DNA of 64,000 bases from Zoogloea ramigera. Its GTDB lineage: Bacteria; Pseudomonadota; Gammaproteobacteria; Burkholderiales; Rhodocyclaceae. Shown here in pieces: positions 20,903 through 31,160 of this stretch (within the stretch, counting starts at the first letter, position 1; each line of letters starts with the position of its first letter). The stretch is taken from positions 31,433 through 95,432 of the forward strand of contig NZ_BJNV01000013.1 of assembly GCF_006539865.1 (NCBI RefSeq), given 5' to 3'. Made by a program: the position numbers and the translations under genes. The notes under the pieces are model-generated. The model had not been told where the DNA came from and made no database searches. It saw only the letters and a program-made list of their open reading frames with translations.

Positions 20903-20930
20903 ATTATAGACAGCCAGAACGGCTTGTCAA
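20903..20930 (-). promoter_or_regulatory. Consensus sigma70 promoter of the tRNA operon
   Basis: Read on the minus strand: TTGACA (20930-20925), 16-bp spacer, TATAAT (20908-20903), both hexamers perfect. A GC-rich discriminator follows, typical of stringently controlled stable-RNA promoters. It lies between pgsA and the first tRNA-Gly. Confidence 0.92.
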
Positions 20931-20944
20931 CAACTGATTTGACC

Positions 20945-21517
20945 TTATCGACTCCGCTTCATCAGCTCGGGCCAGGCGCAGCGCATGTAGTAACCCATCG
21001 ACCACAGGGTGAGAACGGCCGCCACGTAGATCAGCAGGGTGCCGAGCTTGAGGCTGTCGAACCCCATTACCGGCGCCTCGATCAGCAACAGCGGGATCGC
21101 CGACATCTGCGCCGCTGTCTTCAGCTTGCCCACGAAGGCCACCGCGACGCTGCCGGAAGCACCCACCTTGGCCATCCACTCGCGCAGGGCCGAGATGGTG
21201 ATCTCGCGGCCGATGATGACCAGCGCGATCAGCGAATCCACCCGCCCGAGGTGCACCAGCACGATCAGCGCCGCCGCCACCATCAGCTTGTCGGCCACCG
21301 GGTCGAGGAAGGCGCCGAAGGCCGAGGTCTGCCCGAGGCTGCGGGCCAGGTAGCCGTCGAACCAGTCGGTCACCGCGGCGACGATGAAGGTCACGGTGGC
21401 GACGAGGTTCTTGCCCTCGGCCGAGATCACATCGGCCGGCAGGTAGTAGATGCCGACGAAAAAGGGGATCAGCGCGATGCGCGCCCAGGTCAGGGAATTA
21501 GGTATGTTGAAAGGCAT
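20945..21517 (-). CDS. pgsA: CDP-diacylglycerol--glycerol-3-phosphate 3-phosphatidyltransferase
   Basis: A 190-residue inner-membrane enzyme with the CDP-alcohol phosphotransferase motif DWFDGYLARSLGQTSAFGAFLDPVADK near 52-78 (the DG..AR...G..LD..AD pattern). It opens with MPFNIPNSLTWARI, the usual PgsA N-terminus, which fixes the ATG at 21517. It makes phosphatidylglycerol phosphate. It follows uvrC by 17 bases and precedes the tRNA cluster. Confidence 0.94.
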   Translation of the reverse strand: MPFNIPNSLTWARIALIPFFVGIYYLPADVISAEGKNLVATVTFIVAAVTDWFDGYLARSLGQTSAFGAFLDPVADKLMVAAALIVLVHLGRVDSLIALVIIGREITISALREWMAKVGASGSVAVAFVGKLKTAAQMSAIPLLLIEAPVMGFDSLKLGTLLIYVAAVLTLWSMGYYMRCAWPELMKRSR

Positions 21518-21534
21518 GGACACATTCACTGCGA

Positions 21535-23328
21535 CTATCGCAGGGCATTGTATATCTGTTCCGCCAGGTGCCGGTTGATACCATCCACCCGACACAGGTC
21601 TTCCACCGTGGCATCCCGCACACCATCGAGGCCACCGAAGGCCGCCAGCAGCTTGCGGCGGCGCGTCGGCCCGACCCCGGCGATGTCTTCGAGGCGGGAG
21701 GTGTTGCGGGCTTTGGCACGCCGGGCACGGTGGCCGGTGATCGCAAAACGGTGGGCCTCGTCGCGGATCTCCTGGATGAGGTGCAGCGCCGGCGCGTCGG
21801 GGCGCATGTGCACCGGCTCGCGACCATCGGGGAAGACCAACTCTTCGAGGCCCGGCTTACGGCTCTCGCCCTTGGCGACGCCGAACATCGTGATGTCGAG
21901 GCCGAGTTCGGCGAGCACCTCGCGGGCGACGCCCATCTGCCCCTTGCCGCCGTCGATGAGGATGAGGTCCGGCCGCACGCCCTCGCCGGCCGCCACCTTT
22001 TCGTAGCGCCGGGTGAGCGCCTGGCGCATCGCCGCGTAGTCGTCACCCGGGGTGATGCCGGCGATGTTGTAGCGACGGTACTCGGACTTCTTCATCGCCG
22101 TGCCGTCCCACACCACGCAGGAGGCCACCGTGGCCTCACCCATGGTGTGGGAGATGTCGAAGCACTCGATGCGCGTCGGGGTCTCGGCCAGCTGGAGGGC
22201 ATCGCGCAGGGCCTCGAGGCGCTGCTCGCCGCGGGACGACTCCTGCTCGCGCACCAGCAGCGCGAGGCCGGCGTTGTTCTCGGCCATCCCGATCCAGGCC
22301 CGCTCATTCTCGTAGCGGGCGGCGACCACCACCACCTTGCCTTCGACGACCGCTTCAAGGGCCTCGCGCACCGGCGCCGGGTCGAGATTGACCAGGACAC
22401 GCCCGGGCACGGGATGATCCTGGTAATGCTGCTCCACGAAGGCCACCAACGCATCGAGCGGTGCGCAGCCCTGGGCATTGGCGGGGAACAGCGGCCGGTC
22501 GCCGAGGTGTCGCCCGCCGCGGATCATCGCGAGGTTGACGCACACCAGCCCGCCCCGCTCGACGGCCGCCAGCACATCCACGTCCTCGTCGCGGGCGCTC
22601 TCGACGAACTGCTTGTGGAGCACGGCCTGCAGGTTGCGGATCTGGTCGCGGTAGGCGGCGGCCTGCTCGAAGGCCAGGCGGTCGGAGGCCTCCTGCATGC
22701 GCCTCGACAGATCATCCACCACGTCACCGTGCCGCCCGCCAAGGAAGAGGCTGGCCAGGCTCACGTCGGCGGCGTAAGCCTCCTTGTCGATCAACCCCAC
22801 ACAGGGCCCGGTGCAGCGCTGGATCTGGTAAAGCAGGCAGGGCCGCGAGCGGTTGCTGAAGGTGGTGTCCTCGCAGGTGCGCAGGCGGAAGATCTTCTGC
22901 ATCAGGTGCAGGGTGTCGCGCACCGCCCACGAGTTGGGGAAGGGCCCGAAGTAGCGCACGCCTTTGCGGAAGCCGCCCCGGTGATAGAAGATCTGCGGAA
23001 ACTCGTCGCCCGAAATGGCGATGTAGGGGTAGGACTTGTCGTCCCGAAACAGGATGTTGTACTTGGGCCCGAGGCTCTTGATGAGGTTGTTCTCGAGGAT
23101 CAGCGCCTCGGCCTCGGAGCGGGTGGCCGTGGTATCCACCCGCACCACCTGCCCCACCATGATCGCGATGCGCGGCGACAGCTGGGTGCGCTGGAAATAC
23201 GACGACACCCGCCGCTTGAGGTTCTTGGCCTTGCCCACGTAAAGCACCACCTCGCCCTCGCCTATCATGCGATAGACGCCGGGCTCCTCGGTGAGCGTGC
23301 GCAGGAAAGTCTTGGCGTCGAAGCTCAT
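21535..23328 (-). CDS. uvrC: Excinuclease ABC subunit C
   Basis: 597 residues. An N-terminal GIY-YIG nuclease (EPGVYRMIGEGEVVLYVGKAKNLKRRV near 15-41), a UVR motif near 200 and a C-terminal RNase H-like nuclease plus helix-hairpin-helix (LEDIAGVGPTRRRKLLAAFGG near 547) are all visible. It makes the two incisions in nucleotide excision repair with UvrAB; uvrB is at 52051. The ATG at 23328 gives the family-typical MSFDAKTFLRTL start. Confidence 0.95.
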   Translation of the reverse strand: MSFDAKTFLRTLTEEPGVYRMIGEGEVVLYVGKAKNLKRRVSSYFQRTQLSPRIAIMVGQVVRVDTTATRSEAEALILENNLIKSLGPKYNILFRDDKSYPYIAISGDEFPQIFYHRGGFRKGVRYFGPFPNSWAVRDTLHLMQKIFRLRTCEDTTFSNRSRPCLLYQIQRCTGPCVGLIDKEAYAADVSLASLFLGGRHGDVVDDLSRRMQEASDRLAFEQAAAYRDQIRNLQAVLHKQFVESARDEDVDVLAAVERGGLVCVNLAMIRGGRHLGDRPLFPANAQGCAPLDALVAFVEQHYQDHPVPGRVLVNLDPAPVREALEAVVEGKVVVVAARYENERAWIGMAENNAGLALLVREQESSRGEQRLEALRDALQLAETPTRIECFDISHTMGEATVASCVVWDGTAMKKSEYRRYNIAGITPGDDYAAMRQALTRRYEKVAAGEGVRPDLILIDGGKGQMGVAREVLAELGLDITMFGVAKGESRKPGLEELVFPDGREPVHMRPDAPALHLIQEIRDEAHRFAITGHRARRAKARNTSRLEDIAGVGPTRRRKLLAAFGGLDGVRDATVEDLCRVDGINRHLAEQIYNALR

Positions 23329-23342
23329 CGTGATGGGCGCAA

Positions 23343-24380
23343 TCAGGCCAGGGCCAGCACGCTGTCGCGGGCCTGGCAGTAAGGCGCCCAACCGGCGAGG
23401 GTGGCCGGGTCGGCGGGCATGTTGCCCTGCCGCGGGCGCAGGGCGGCGATGCGCTCGGCGCTGCCGGCGGCCACCGCCGGATGCCAGCGGTCGAGGAGCT
23501 GCACGGCCAGGTCGGGCCGGTTGCACACCAGCACCATGTCGCAGCCGGCGGTGTGGGCTGCGCTGGCGCGGTCGACGATGTCGCCGGCGACGCTCGCCCC
23601 TTCCATCGTCAGGTCGTCACTGAAGATCACGCCGCCAAAGCCCAGCCGACCGCGCAGCACCTCCTGCAGCCAGAAGGGCGAGAAGCCCGCCGGGCGTGGG
23701 TCGATCTTTTCGAAGATCACGTGGGCGGGCATCACGCCGGCCAGTTCGCCGGCCAGCAGGCGGAAGGGCTGCACGTCTTCGGCCCAGACCGCCTCGAAGC
23801 CGCGGCCATCCACCGGAATCGCCACGTGGGAGTCGGCCTCCACCGCCCCGTGGCCGGGAAAATGCTTGCCCACCGCGCCCATGCCGGCATCGCCGAGGCC
23901 GGCAATTAGGGCGCGGGCGAGCTCGGTGGCGACCAGCGGATCGCGATGAAAGGCCCGGTCGCCGATCACCGAGCTCACCGCATAATCGAGGTCGAGCACC
24001 GGCGCGTAGCTGAGGTCGACGCCGTGGGCACGCAGCTCGGCGGCCAGCACGAAGCCCGCGTGGCGGGCGGCCGCCTTGGCCGCGGCCGGATCGGTGTTCC
24101 AGGCCTCGCCGAAGCGGCGCATCGCCGGCAGGCGGGTGAAGCCCTCGCGGAAACGCTGGACGCGGCCGCCTTCGTGGTCCACCGAGATCACCAGGCCCGG
24201 GCGCACCGCGCGGATCGCCCCGGTGAGGGCCCGCAGCTGGCCGGGCTCGGCGTAGTTGCGGGCAAACAGGATCACGCCGCCGACCAGCGGGTGCTGCAGG
24301 ATCTCGCGCTCTTCGGCGGTGATTTCATGGGCGGCCACGTCGAGCATAACGGGGCCGGCAGGGCGATGGGATGGCTTCAT
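23343..24380 (-). CDS. nagZ: Beta-N-acetylglucosaminidase NagZ
   Basis: A 345-residue glycoside hydrolase family 3 protein. SVDHEGGRVQRFREGFTRLPAMR near 70-92 and KHFPGHGAVEADSHV near 166-180 are the NagZ signatures; the His/Asp in the latter loop do acid/base catalysis, and the nucleophile is in FSDDLTMEG near 250. It removes GlcNAc from anhydro-muropeptides in the cytoplasm. It is the last gene of the run and overlaps acpS by 4 bases. Confidence 0.94.
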   Translation of the reverse strand: MKPSHRPAGPVMLDVAAHEITAEEREILQHPLVGGVILFARNYAEPGQLRALTGAIRAVRPGLVISVDHEGGRVQRFREGFTRLPAMRRFGEAWNTDPAAAKAAARHAGFVLAAELRAHGVDLSYAPVLDLDYAVSSVIGDRAFHRDPLVATELARALIAGLGDAGMGAVGKHFPGHGAVEADSHVAIPVDGRGFEAVWAEDVQPFRLLAGELAGVMPAHVIFEKIDPRPAGFSPFWLQEVLRGRLGFGGVIFSDDLTMEGASVAGDIVDRASAAHTAGCDMVLVCNRPDLAVQLLDRWHPAVAAGSAERIAALRPRQGNMPADPATLAGWAPYCQARDSVLALA

Positions 24381-24754
24381 GGCTTTTCGATGACGGCAAA
24401 GGCGACGACGTAGTCGGTTTCGTCGGAGAGGCTCAGGTGGGCGTGCAGCCCACGCTCGCGCATATGCTCGGCCAGGGCCGGGGCAAACTCGAACAAGGGC
24501 TTGCCCAGGGCGTCGTGCCCCACGCGCACCGCGTGGAGCGTGGCCGGCGCGGCGACGCCGGTGCCGAGTGCCTTGCCGAAGGCCTCCTTGGCCGCGAAGC
24601 GCTTGGCCAGCAGCCGGGCCGGGTCGGGCGCGGCGGCAAAGGCGGCGCGCTCGGAGGCGTCGAGGATGCGCTCAGCAAAGCGCGCGCCGTGACGCTCGAG
24701 CGCGTCGGCCAGGCGCGCCACCCGCACGATGTCGGTGCCGACGCCGTGGATCAC
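24377..24754 (-). CDS. acpS: Holo-[acyl-carrier-protein] synthase
   Basis: 125 residues. The N-terminal [12 protein letters not shown] supplies the magnesium-binding Asp, and [15 protein letters not shown] near 67-81 the second conserved motif. It transfers 4'-phosphopantetheine from CoA to AcpP, encoded here at 38660. It overlaps both pdxJ upstream and nagZ downstream by four bases, so all three are translationally linked. Confidence 0.95.
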   Translation of the reverse strand: MIHGVGTDIVRVARLADALERHGARFAERILDASERAAFAAAPDPARLLAKRFAAKEAFGKALGTGVAAPATLHAVRVGHDALGKPLFEFAPALAEHMRERGLHAHLSLSDETDYVVAFAVIEKP

Positions 24755-25512
24755 GGCCGCAGGCCGCGTTCGGCGCCCTCGCGCATCAGGCGCTTCATTT
24801 CGCGCACGGCCTCGCGCAGGCCAGTGAACACCGAGCGGCTGATGATGGAGTGGCCGATGTGCAGCTCGCGGATGCCGGTGAGGCGGGCGATGGGCTGAAC
24901 GTTGTAGTAATTGAGGGCGTGGCCGGCGTTGAAGCGCATGTCGAGGCTACGCACGGCAGCCCCGGCCTCGGCGATCCTGGCGATCTCGGCCAGCACGGCC
25001 GGGCTCTCGGCGTCGCGGCCGGCGGCGTGGAAGGCGTGGGCATAGGGCCCGGTGTGGATCTCGCAGACCTTGGCGCCGATGCGCGCGGCGGCCTCCACCT
25101 GGGCGACATCGGCGTCGATGAAGACGCTGACGATGATGCCACGGTCGGCAAGACGCGCCACCGCGTCCTTCAGCTGCGCCTCCTGGGCGACGATGTCGAG
25201 GCCACCCTCGGTGGTCACCTCGTGGCGGCCTTCGGGCACGAACATCGCCATCTCGGGCTTGATCTCGCAGGCGATGCCGACCATCTCGTCGGTGGCGGCC
25301 ATCTCGAGGTTGAGCTTGATCTGGGTGAGGTCGCGCAGCTTGCGCACGTCGGCGTCCTGGATGTGGCGGCGGTCTTCGCGCAGGTGCACGGTGATGCCGT
25401 CGGCCCCGCCCAGGTGGGCTTCGACAGCCGCCCACACGGGGTCGGGCTCCCAAGTGCGGCGGGCCTGGCGCAGGGTGGCAACGTGGTCGATGTTGACGCC
25501 GAGTTCGATCAA
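24751..25512 (-). CDS. pdxJ: Pyridoxine 5'-phosphate synthase
   Basis: 253 residues starting [20 protein letters not shown], the standard PdxJ N-terminus. [16 protein letters not shown] near 36-51 and the phosphate-binding [12 protein letters not shown] near the end are conserved. It condenses 1-deoxyxylulose 5-phosphate with 3-amino-2-oxopropyl phosphate. It sits between recO and acpS, as in E. coli, overlapping both by 4 bases. Confidence 0.96.
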   Translation of the reverse strand: MIELGVNIDHVATLRQARRTWEPDPVWAAVEAHLGGADGITVHLREDRRHIQDADVRKLRDLTQIKLNLEMAATDEMVGIACEIKPEMAMFVPEGRHEVTTEGGLDIVAQEAQLKDAVARLADRGIIVSVFIDADVAQVEAAARIGAKVCEIHTGPYAHAFHAAGRDAESPAVLAEIARIAEAGAAVRSLDMRFNAGHALNYYNVQPIARLTGIRELHIGHSIISRSVFTGLREAVREMKRLMREGAERGLRP

Positions 25513-26246
25513 GACGGATCTCCGGGAAAGGCAAACAATTCGGTGAAGACGCGGCGGGACTGGAGCACCTGCCCGCCAAGATAGTGCTGGATGAGCCGGC
25601 GCATCAGCGCCTTGGCGCCGGCCAGGGTTTCGGGCTCGCGGAAATCGCCGCGGGCCATGTCGAGGAGCACCCGGCCGGCCACGACCGACGGGTCGTCAAT
25701 GCCGTATTCGTCGAGGGGCACCGCGCCGCGCTCGATTATATAGGCGTAGCGAAGCTCGGGACGGACCGGCGCGCCGTCTGCATCCGAGTCCAGCTGGAGC
25801 CCGTAGCCGAGCTCCTGCAGCAGCGCCAGCTCGAAGCGCCGCAGGATAACCTCCTGCCCCTCGCCCGCCGCCAGCGCCCGCAGGGCATCGCCGTAGGCGC
25901 GGAACAGAACGGGGTGGGGGTCTTCCCGCGGCAGGAGGCGCATCAGGAGCTCGTTGAGGTAGTAGGCGCACAGCAGCGCCTGCCCGCCCAGCAGCGGTTG
26001 GCCACCCTGCCATTCGGCGCGGACGAGGGTCTTCATCTCGCCACCTCCGCTCCAGTCGATCAGGAGCGGCTGAAAGGCCATCAGCACCCCGCGCAGCTGC
26101 GACATGGGCCGCCGCGCACCCTTGGCCACCAGGCCGATCCGGCCATGGTCGCGGCTGAAGACCTCGACGATCAGGCTTGTCTCGCGGTACGGGTAGCTGT
26201 GCAGCACGAAGCCCGGCTGCTGGTCGATGCGTTGCCTGGCGCTCAT
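25509..26246 (-). CDS. recO: DNA repair protein RecO
   Basis: 245 residues. It has an N-terminal OB fold ([35 protein letters not shown] near 11-45) and the helical C-terminal part ([16 protein letters not shown] near 137-152). RecO anneals single-stranded DNA and loads RecA with RecR. The gene order era-recO-pdxJ matches other proteobacteria. A 21-base gap follows era. Confidence 0.93.
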   Translation of the reverse strand: MSARQRIDQQPGFVLHSYPYRETSLIVEVFSRDHGRIGLVAKGARRPMSQLRGVLMAFQPLLIDWSGGGEMKTLVRAEWQGGQPLLGGQALLCAYYLNELLMRLLPREDPHPVLFRAYGDALRALAAGEGQEVILRRFELALLQELGYGLQLDSDADGAPVRPELRYAYIIERGAVPLDEYGIDDPSVVAGRVLLDMARGDFREPETLAGAKALMRRLIQHYLGGQVLQSRRVFTELFAFPGDPS

Positions 26247-26267
26247 GGCCGTGCCACGACGCCGGGC

Positions 26268-27172
<905 letters not shown>

Positions 27173-27176
<4 letters not shown>

Positions 27177-27844
27177 GACTTTGGCAGGAGTTCCAGCGCC
27201 CGCTGGGCGGACTGCTGTTCGGCAGCGCGGCGACTCACGCCGATGCCACGGGTCTTGAGGCCGAGGCCGGTGATCTCGCACTCGACCTCGAATTCCTGTT
27301 GGTGAGCCTCGCCACGGGCATCGGCGAGGGAATATTTGGGCAGAGGCATGCGCCGCCCCTGAAGCCATTCCTGGAGCGCCGTCTTCGGGTCCTTGAGCGC
27401 GCGGGCGGGGTCGAGACTGGCGATGGACGACGCGTAGAGCTGATCGATCACCGCTTTGGCAGCCTCGAAACCGGCGTCGAGGAAAACCGCCGCGAAGATC
27501 GCCTCGAGGGCGTCTGCAAGGATGGACGGGCGGCGGTGACCGCCGCTCTTCATTTCGCCCTCCCCCAGCCTCAGGTACTCACCCAGCTTCAGGCCCTCGG
27601 CCAGGCGATGCAGGGCTTCCTGGCGCACGAGGTTGGCACGCAGGCGGGACATGTCGCCCTCGCGCAGCTCGCCGAAACGCTCGAACAGGGCGATCGCCGT
27701 GACACAGTTGACGATGCTGTCGCCGAGAAACTCCAGCCGCTCATTGTGGGGCGAACCGAAGCTGCGATGGGTGACCGCCTGCTGGAGCAGCTCAAGACGG
27801 GAAAAACGGTGGCCGATGGCCTTTTGCAGGGCGTCGAGCTTCAT
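27173..27844 (-). CDS. rnc: Ribonuclease III
   Basis: 223 residues. The RNase III signature [11 protein letters not shown] is at 35-45, with catalytic acidic residues there and in the second [12 protein letters not shown] region near 113-123. The C-terminal dsRNA-binding domain starts near residue 150. It cuts double-stranded RNA, including rRNA precursors. The lepB-DUF4845-rnc-era order is conserved in betaproteobacteria. Confidence 0.96.
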
Positions 27845-27853
27845 GCGCTTCGC

Positions 27854-28222
27854 CTAGTGACTGTCGGCGGTGGACGCACTGAAATCGATGAGCAGGCTCA
27901 CGTTGCCGAACAGCTTGACCTTGCGGGAGTATTCAATGGACATGACGATGCGGCCGTCTTCCTTGGTGATGTCGAGGTCGGAAGCGGTGATGGTGGTGAC
28001 GTCGTCGACCATGGCGCGTTTGGTGAAGGCACTACGGAGTTCGGAAACGGTCGCCGTCTGGGGGTTCGCTCCACCCACGACGGCCGTCATCGAGCGCTTG
28101 ACGCCCATGTACTCGGAGACCACCGGGATCAGCTTGAGCCCGACCAGCAGCAGGGCCGCGAGCACGGCACCGCCGATCATCACACCGATCAGGCTGACCC
28201 CGGACTGAGATTTATGTTTCAT
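27854..28222 (-). CDS. DUF4845 domain-containing protein
   Basis: 122 residues. A short basic N-terminus and one membrane segment (VSLIGVMIGGAVLAALLLVGLKLIP) precede an extracytoplasmic domain rich in polar residues. The opening KSQSGVSLIGVMIG looks pilin-like, with a Gly before the hydrophobic stretch. It matches DUF4845 proteins that sit between lepB and rnc in betaproteobacteria. The ATG at 28222 is preferred to a TTG six bases upstream. Function unknown. Confidence 0.8.
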   Translation of the reverse strand: MKHKSQSGVSLIGVMIGGAVLAALLLVGLKLIPVVSEYMGVKRSMTAVVGGANPQTATVSELRSAFTKRAMVDDVTTITASDLDITKEDGRIVMSIEYSRKVKLFGNVSLLIDFSASTADSH

Positions 28223-28224
28223 GA

Positions 28225-29013
28225 TCAATGGAAGCTGCCGATGCGCTTCAGGTCACTGAAGTTGAACCAGATGAAGAAAGCCTTGCCCACGATGTTTTCT
28301 TCCGGGACGAAACCCCAGCCCCGGCTGTCGTAGCTCCCGTCCCGGTTGTCACCCATCATGAAGTAGTGCCCAGCCGGAACAGTGCAGGAAACACCGCGAT
28401 TAGTATAGGTGCAGTTCTCGCGGAAGGGATACTGGATGCTCGGCGACACGAAGGGCGGTGCGTCGTTTTCCACGATGATCTTGTGCTCGACCGCGCCGAG
28501 CTTCTCGGTGAAGCGCGGCGAATAAAACAGTCGCTCGGCGTGCAGGTAGTCGCCATCCGGCGACTGGGCCATGGCCTGACCGTTGATCGTGAGCTTCTTG
28601 TCGATGTATTCAACCTTGTCGCCCGGCAGCCCCACCACCCGCTTGATGTAGTCGAGGGAGGTGTCCTGCGGGAAGCGAAAGACCATCACATCACCCCGCT
28701 TGGGCAGATTCACGTCGACGATCTTCTTGTTGATCACCGGCAGGCGGATGCCATACGTCCATTTGTTCACCAGGATGAAGTCGCCCACCAGCAGGGTCGG
28801 GATCATCGAGCCCGAGGGGATCTTGAAGGGCTCGACTACAAAGGAGCGCAGGCAGAACACCACCAGGATCACCGGGAAGAAGCTGGCTCCGTACTCGACC
28901 CACCAGGGGCTCTTGGCGCCGACGCTCCGGCGCTTGCTCGCGACGAAGTGGTCGAGGGCCCACAGGGCCCCGCTCACGAGGAGCAATATGAAAAGAATCA
29001 ACGCGAAATTCAC
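28225..29013 (-). CDS. lepB: Signal peptidase I
   Basis: 262 residues. Two N-terminal membrane segments lie near 3-20 and 44-60. The catalytic serine is in PSGSMIPTL (Ser69) and the lysine in YIKRVVGLPGD (Lys124); their 55-residue spacing equals that in E. coli LepB. The C-terminal GDNRDGSYDSRGWGFVPEENIVGKAF block is also present. It removes Sec signal peptides on the periplasmic side. It follows lepA by 33 bases. Confidence 0.96.
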   Translation of the reverse strand: MNFALILFILLLVSGALWALDHFVASKRRSVGAKSPWWVEYGASFFPVILVVFCLRSFVVEPFKIPSGSMIPTLLVGDFILVNKWTYGIRLPVINKKIVDVNLPKRGDVMVFRFPQDTSLDYIKRVVGLPGDKVEYIDKKLTINGQAMAQSPDGDYLHAERLFYSPRFTEKLGAVEHKIIVENDAPPFVSPSIQYPFRENCTYTNRGVSCTVPAGHYFMMGDNRDGSYDSRGWGFVPEENIVGKAFFIWFNFSDLKRIGSFH

Positions 29014-29046
29014 GCAAGCACTCCTGCTGCCAACCCGAGGGCCGGC

Positions 29047-30843
29047 TTATTTACCTTCGTCAACCCGCAGCACGGCCAGGAAGGCCTCCTGCGGAATTTC
29101 CACGTTACCGACCTGCTTCATGCGCTTCTTGCCCTCTTTCTGCTTCTCGAGGAGCTTCTTCTTGCGGGTGATGTCGCCGCCGTAGCACTTGGCGAGCACG
29201 TTCTTGCGCAGGGCCTTGATGGTCTCGCGGGCGACGATGTTGGACCCAATCGCGGCCTGGATCGCCACGTCGAACATCTGGCGCGGGATCAGCTCACGCA
29301 GCTTGGCGACCAGCTCACGGCCACGGTACTGGGAGTTGGCACGGTGGACGATGATCGACAGCGCATCGACCTTCTCGCTGGAAACCAGCACGTCGAGCTT
29401 CACCAGGTCGGCGGCGCGGTATTCCTTGAACTCGTAGTCGAGGGAGGCGTAGCCGCGGGAGACGGACTTGAGCTTGTCGAAGAAGTCCATCACGACTTCG
29501 TTCATGGGCATGTCGTAGATCAGCTGAACCTGCCGGCCGTGGTAGAGCATGTCGACCTGGGCGCCCCGCTTCTGGTTGCACAGGGTGATCACCGGCCCCA
29601 CGTACTCCTGGGGCAGGAAGATGACGGCCTTGATGATCGGCTCGCGCACTTCTTCCACCTTCGAGAGGTCGGGCAGCTTGGACGGGTTGGAGACCTGCTC
29701 CACGGTTCCGTCCTTCATCAGCACTTCGTACACCACGGTGGGCGCCGTGGTGATCAGGTTCATGTCGAACTCGCGCTCGAGACGCTCCTGGACGATCTCC
29801 ATGTGCAGCAGACCGAGGAAGCCGCAGCGGAAGCCGAAGCCCAGTGCCTGCGAGACTTCCGGCTCGAACTGCAGCGAGGCGTCGTTGAGGCGCAGCTTCT
29901 CGAGGGACTCGCGGAGCTGGTCGTACTCGTTGGATTCGACGGGGTACAGGCCCGCGAACACCTGAGGCTTGATCTCCTTGAAACCGGCCAGCGGCGTGGC
30001 AGCCGGCTTGCCCGCGAGGGTGATGGTGTCACCCACCTTGGCGGATTTGAGTTCCTTGATGCCGGCGATGATGAAGCCCACCTGCCCGGCCGAGAGCGTT
30101 TCCCGCGGCTGCGACTTGGGCGTGAACACACCCACCTGCTCGCACAGGTGCTGGTTGCCGTTGGACATGAAGAGGATCTTGTCTTTGGGCTTGAGCGTGC
30201 CATCGACCACGCGGACGAGCATCACCACGCCCACGTAGTTGTCGAACCACGAGTCGATGATCAGCGCCTTGAGGGGTGCATCCGGGTCGCCCTTGGGGGG
30301 CGGAATGCGGGCAATGACGGCTTCGAGGATGTCCTCGACGCCCAGGCCGGTCTTCGCGGAACAAGGGATCGCGTCGCTCGCGTCGATGCCGATCACATCC
30401 TCGATCTCCTGCTTCGCGCCATCCGGGTTGGCCTGGGGCAGGTCCATCTTGTTGAGGACCGGCACCACCTCGACGCCCTGCTCCAGCGCCGTGTAGCAGT
30501 TGGCCACGGTCTGCGCCTCGACCCCCTGGGACGCATCGACGACCAACAGACCGCCCTCACAGGCCGCCAGCGAGCGGGAGACTTCGTACGAGAAGTCCAC
30601 GTGCCCCGGGGTGTCGATGAGATTGAGGTTGTACACCTGGCCATCGCGGGCGCGGTAACTCAGCGCCGCCGTCTGGGCCTTGATGGTGATGCCGCGCTCC
30701 CGCTCGATGTCCATCGAGTCGAGCACCTGCGCCTCCATCTCGCGGTCGGAGAGGCCGCCGCAAAGGTGGATGATCCGGTCGGCCAGGGTGGATTTACCGT
30801 GGTCGATGTGGGCAATGATCGAAAAGTTTCTGATGTGTTGCAT
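29047..30843 (-). CDS. lepA: Elongation factor 4 (LepA)
   Basis: 598 residues, full length. The G domain starts at once ([24 protein letters not shown]), with [12 protein letters not shown] and [16 protein letters not shown] following. The LepA-specific C-terminal domain closes the protein ([22 protein letters not shown]). It acts as a ribosomal GTPase in initiation and stress. The ATG at 30843 is clear from the family N-terminus, but it lies only 8 bases after the T-tract of a terminator and lacks an obvious ribosome-binding site. Confidence 0.96.
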   Translation of the reverse strand: MQHIRNFSIIAHIDHGKSTLADRIIHLCGGLSDREMEAQVLDSMDIERERGITIKAQTAALSYRARDGQVYNLNLIDTPGHVDFSYEVSRSLAACEGGLLVVDASQGVEAQTVANCYTALEQGVEVVPVLNKMDLPQANPDGAKQEIEDVIGIDASDAIPCSAKTGLGVEDILEAVIARIPPPKGDPDAPLKALIIDSWFDNYVGVVMLVRVVDGTLKPKDKILFMSNGNQHLCEQVGVFTPKSQPRETLSAGQVGFIIAGIKELKSAKVGDTITLAGKPAATPLAGFKEIKPQVFAGLYPVESNEYDQLRESLEKLRLNDASLQFEPEVSQALGFGFRCGFLGLLHMEIVQERLEREFDMNLITTAPTVVYEVLMKDGTVEQVSNPSKLPDLSKVEEVREPIIKAVIFLPQEYVGPVITLCNQKRGAQVDMLYHGRQVQLIYDMPMNEVVMDFFDKLKSVSRGYASLDYEFKEYRAADLVKLDVLVSSEKVDALSIIVHRANSQYRGRELVAKLRELIPRQMFDVAIQAAIGSNIVARETIKALRKNVLAKCYGGDITRKKKLLEKQKEGKKRMKQVGNVEIPQEAFLAVLRVDEGK

Positions 30844-30851
30844 GGGCCATG

Positions 30852-30876
30852 AAAAAGGGTGCCGGTGGGCACCCTT
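30852..30876 (-). terminator. Terminator between the glutaredoxin-like gene and lepA
   Basis: On the minus strand a GGGTGCC/GGCACCC stem (30857-30863 and 30868-30874, 4-base loop) is followed by five T. The T-run ends 8 bases before the lepA start. Confidence 0.8.
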
Positions 30877-30908
30877 GAAAATTTGTTTGCCTGGCAAAGA
30901 CTTGCATT

Positions 30909-31160
30909 CTAACCGATACGCTGGAAATGAGCACGAACCGCAGCTTCGTCGAGAAAGTAATGACACAGCTCAAGATCGCCAGCCAGCACCACCGGAACCT
31001 TCTCGCCCCACTCGGCCTCCAGCTCGGGGAAGGCATCCACGTCGAGCACCTCGACCTCGAAGCCGAACTCGCCCTGCAGGGGCTTCAGGGCATCGAGCAG
31101 ATCGTGGCACAGGTGGCACCACTCACGGCTGAGCACGGTGAGACGGCGTTCAGCGTTCAA
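30909..31160 (-). CDS. Glutaredoxin family protein
   Basis: 83 residues with a thioredoxin-fold redox motif CHLC (Cys15-Cys18) after the first strand ([14 protein letters not shown]), and the cis-Pro region KVPVVLAG near 54-61. It belongs to the small glutaredoxin-like group (DUF836 type) often found after degQ/mucD and before lepA in betaproteobacteria. Its start overlaps the degQ stop by 11 bases. A terminator follows. Confidence 0.85.
   Translation of the reverse strand: MNAERRLTVLSREWCHLCHDLLDALKPLQGEFGFEVEVLDVDAFPELEAEWGEKVPVVLAGDLELCHYFLDEAAVRAHFQRIG

Noticed and set aside
28228..30852. An 874-codon open frame antisense to lepB and lepA
   Set aside because: It spans two real genes on the opposite strand and their intergenic gap, with no motif of its own.
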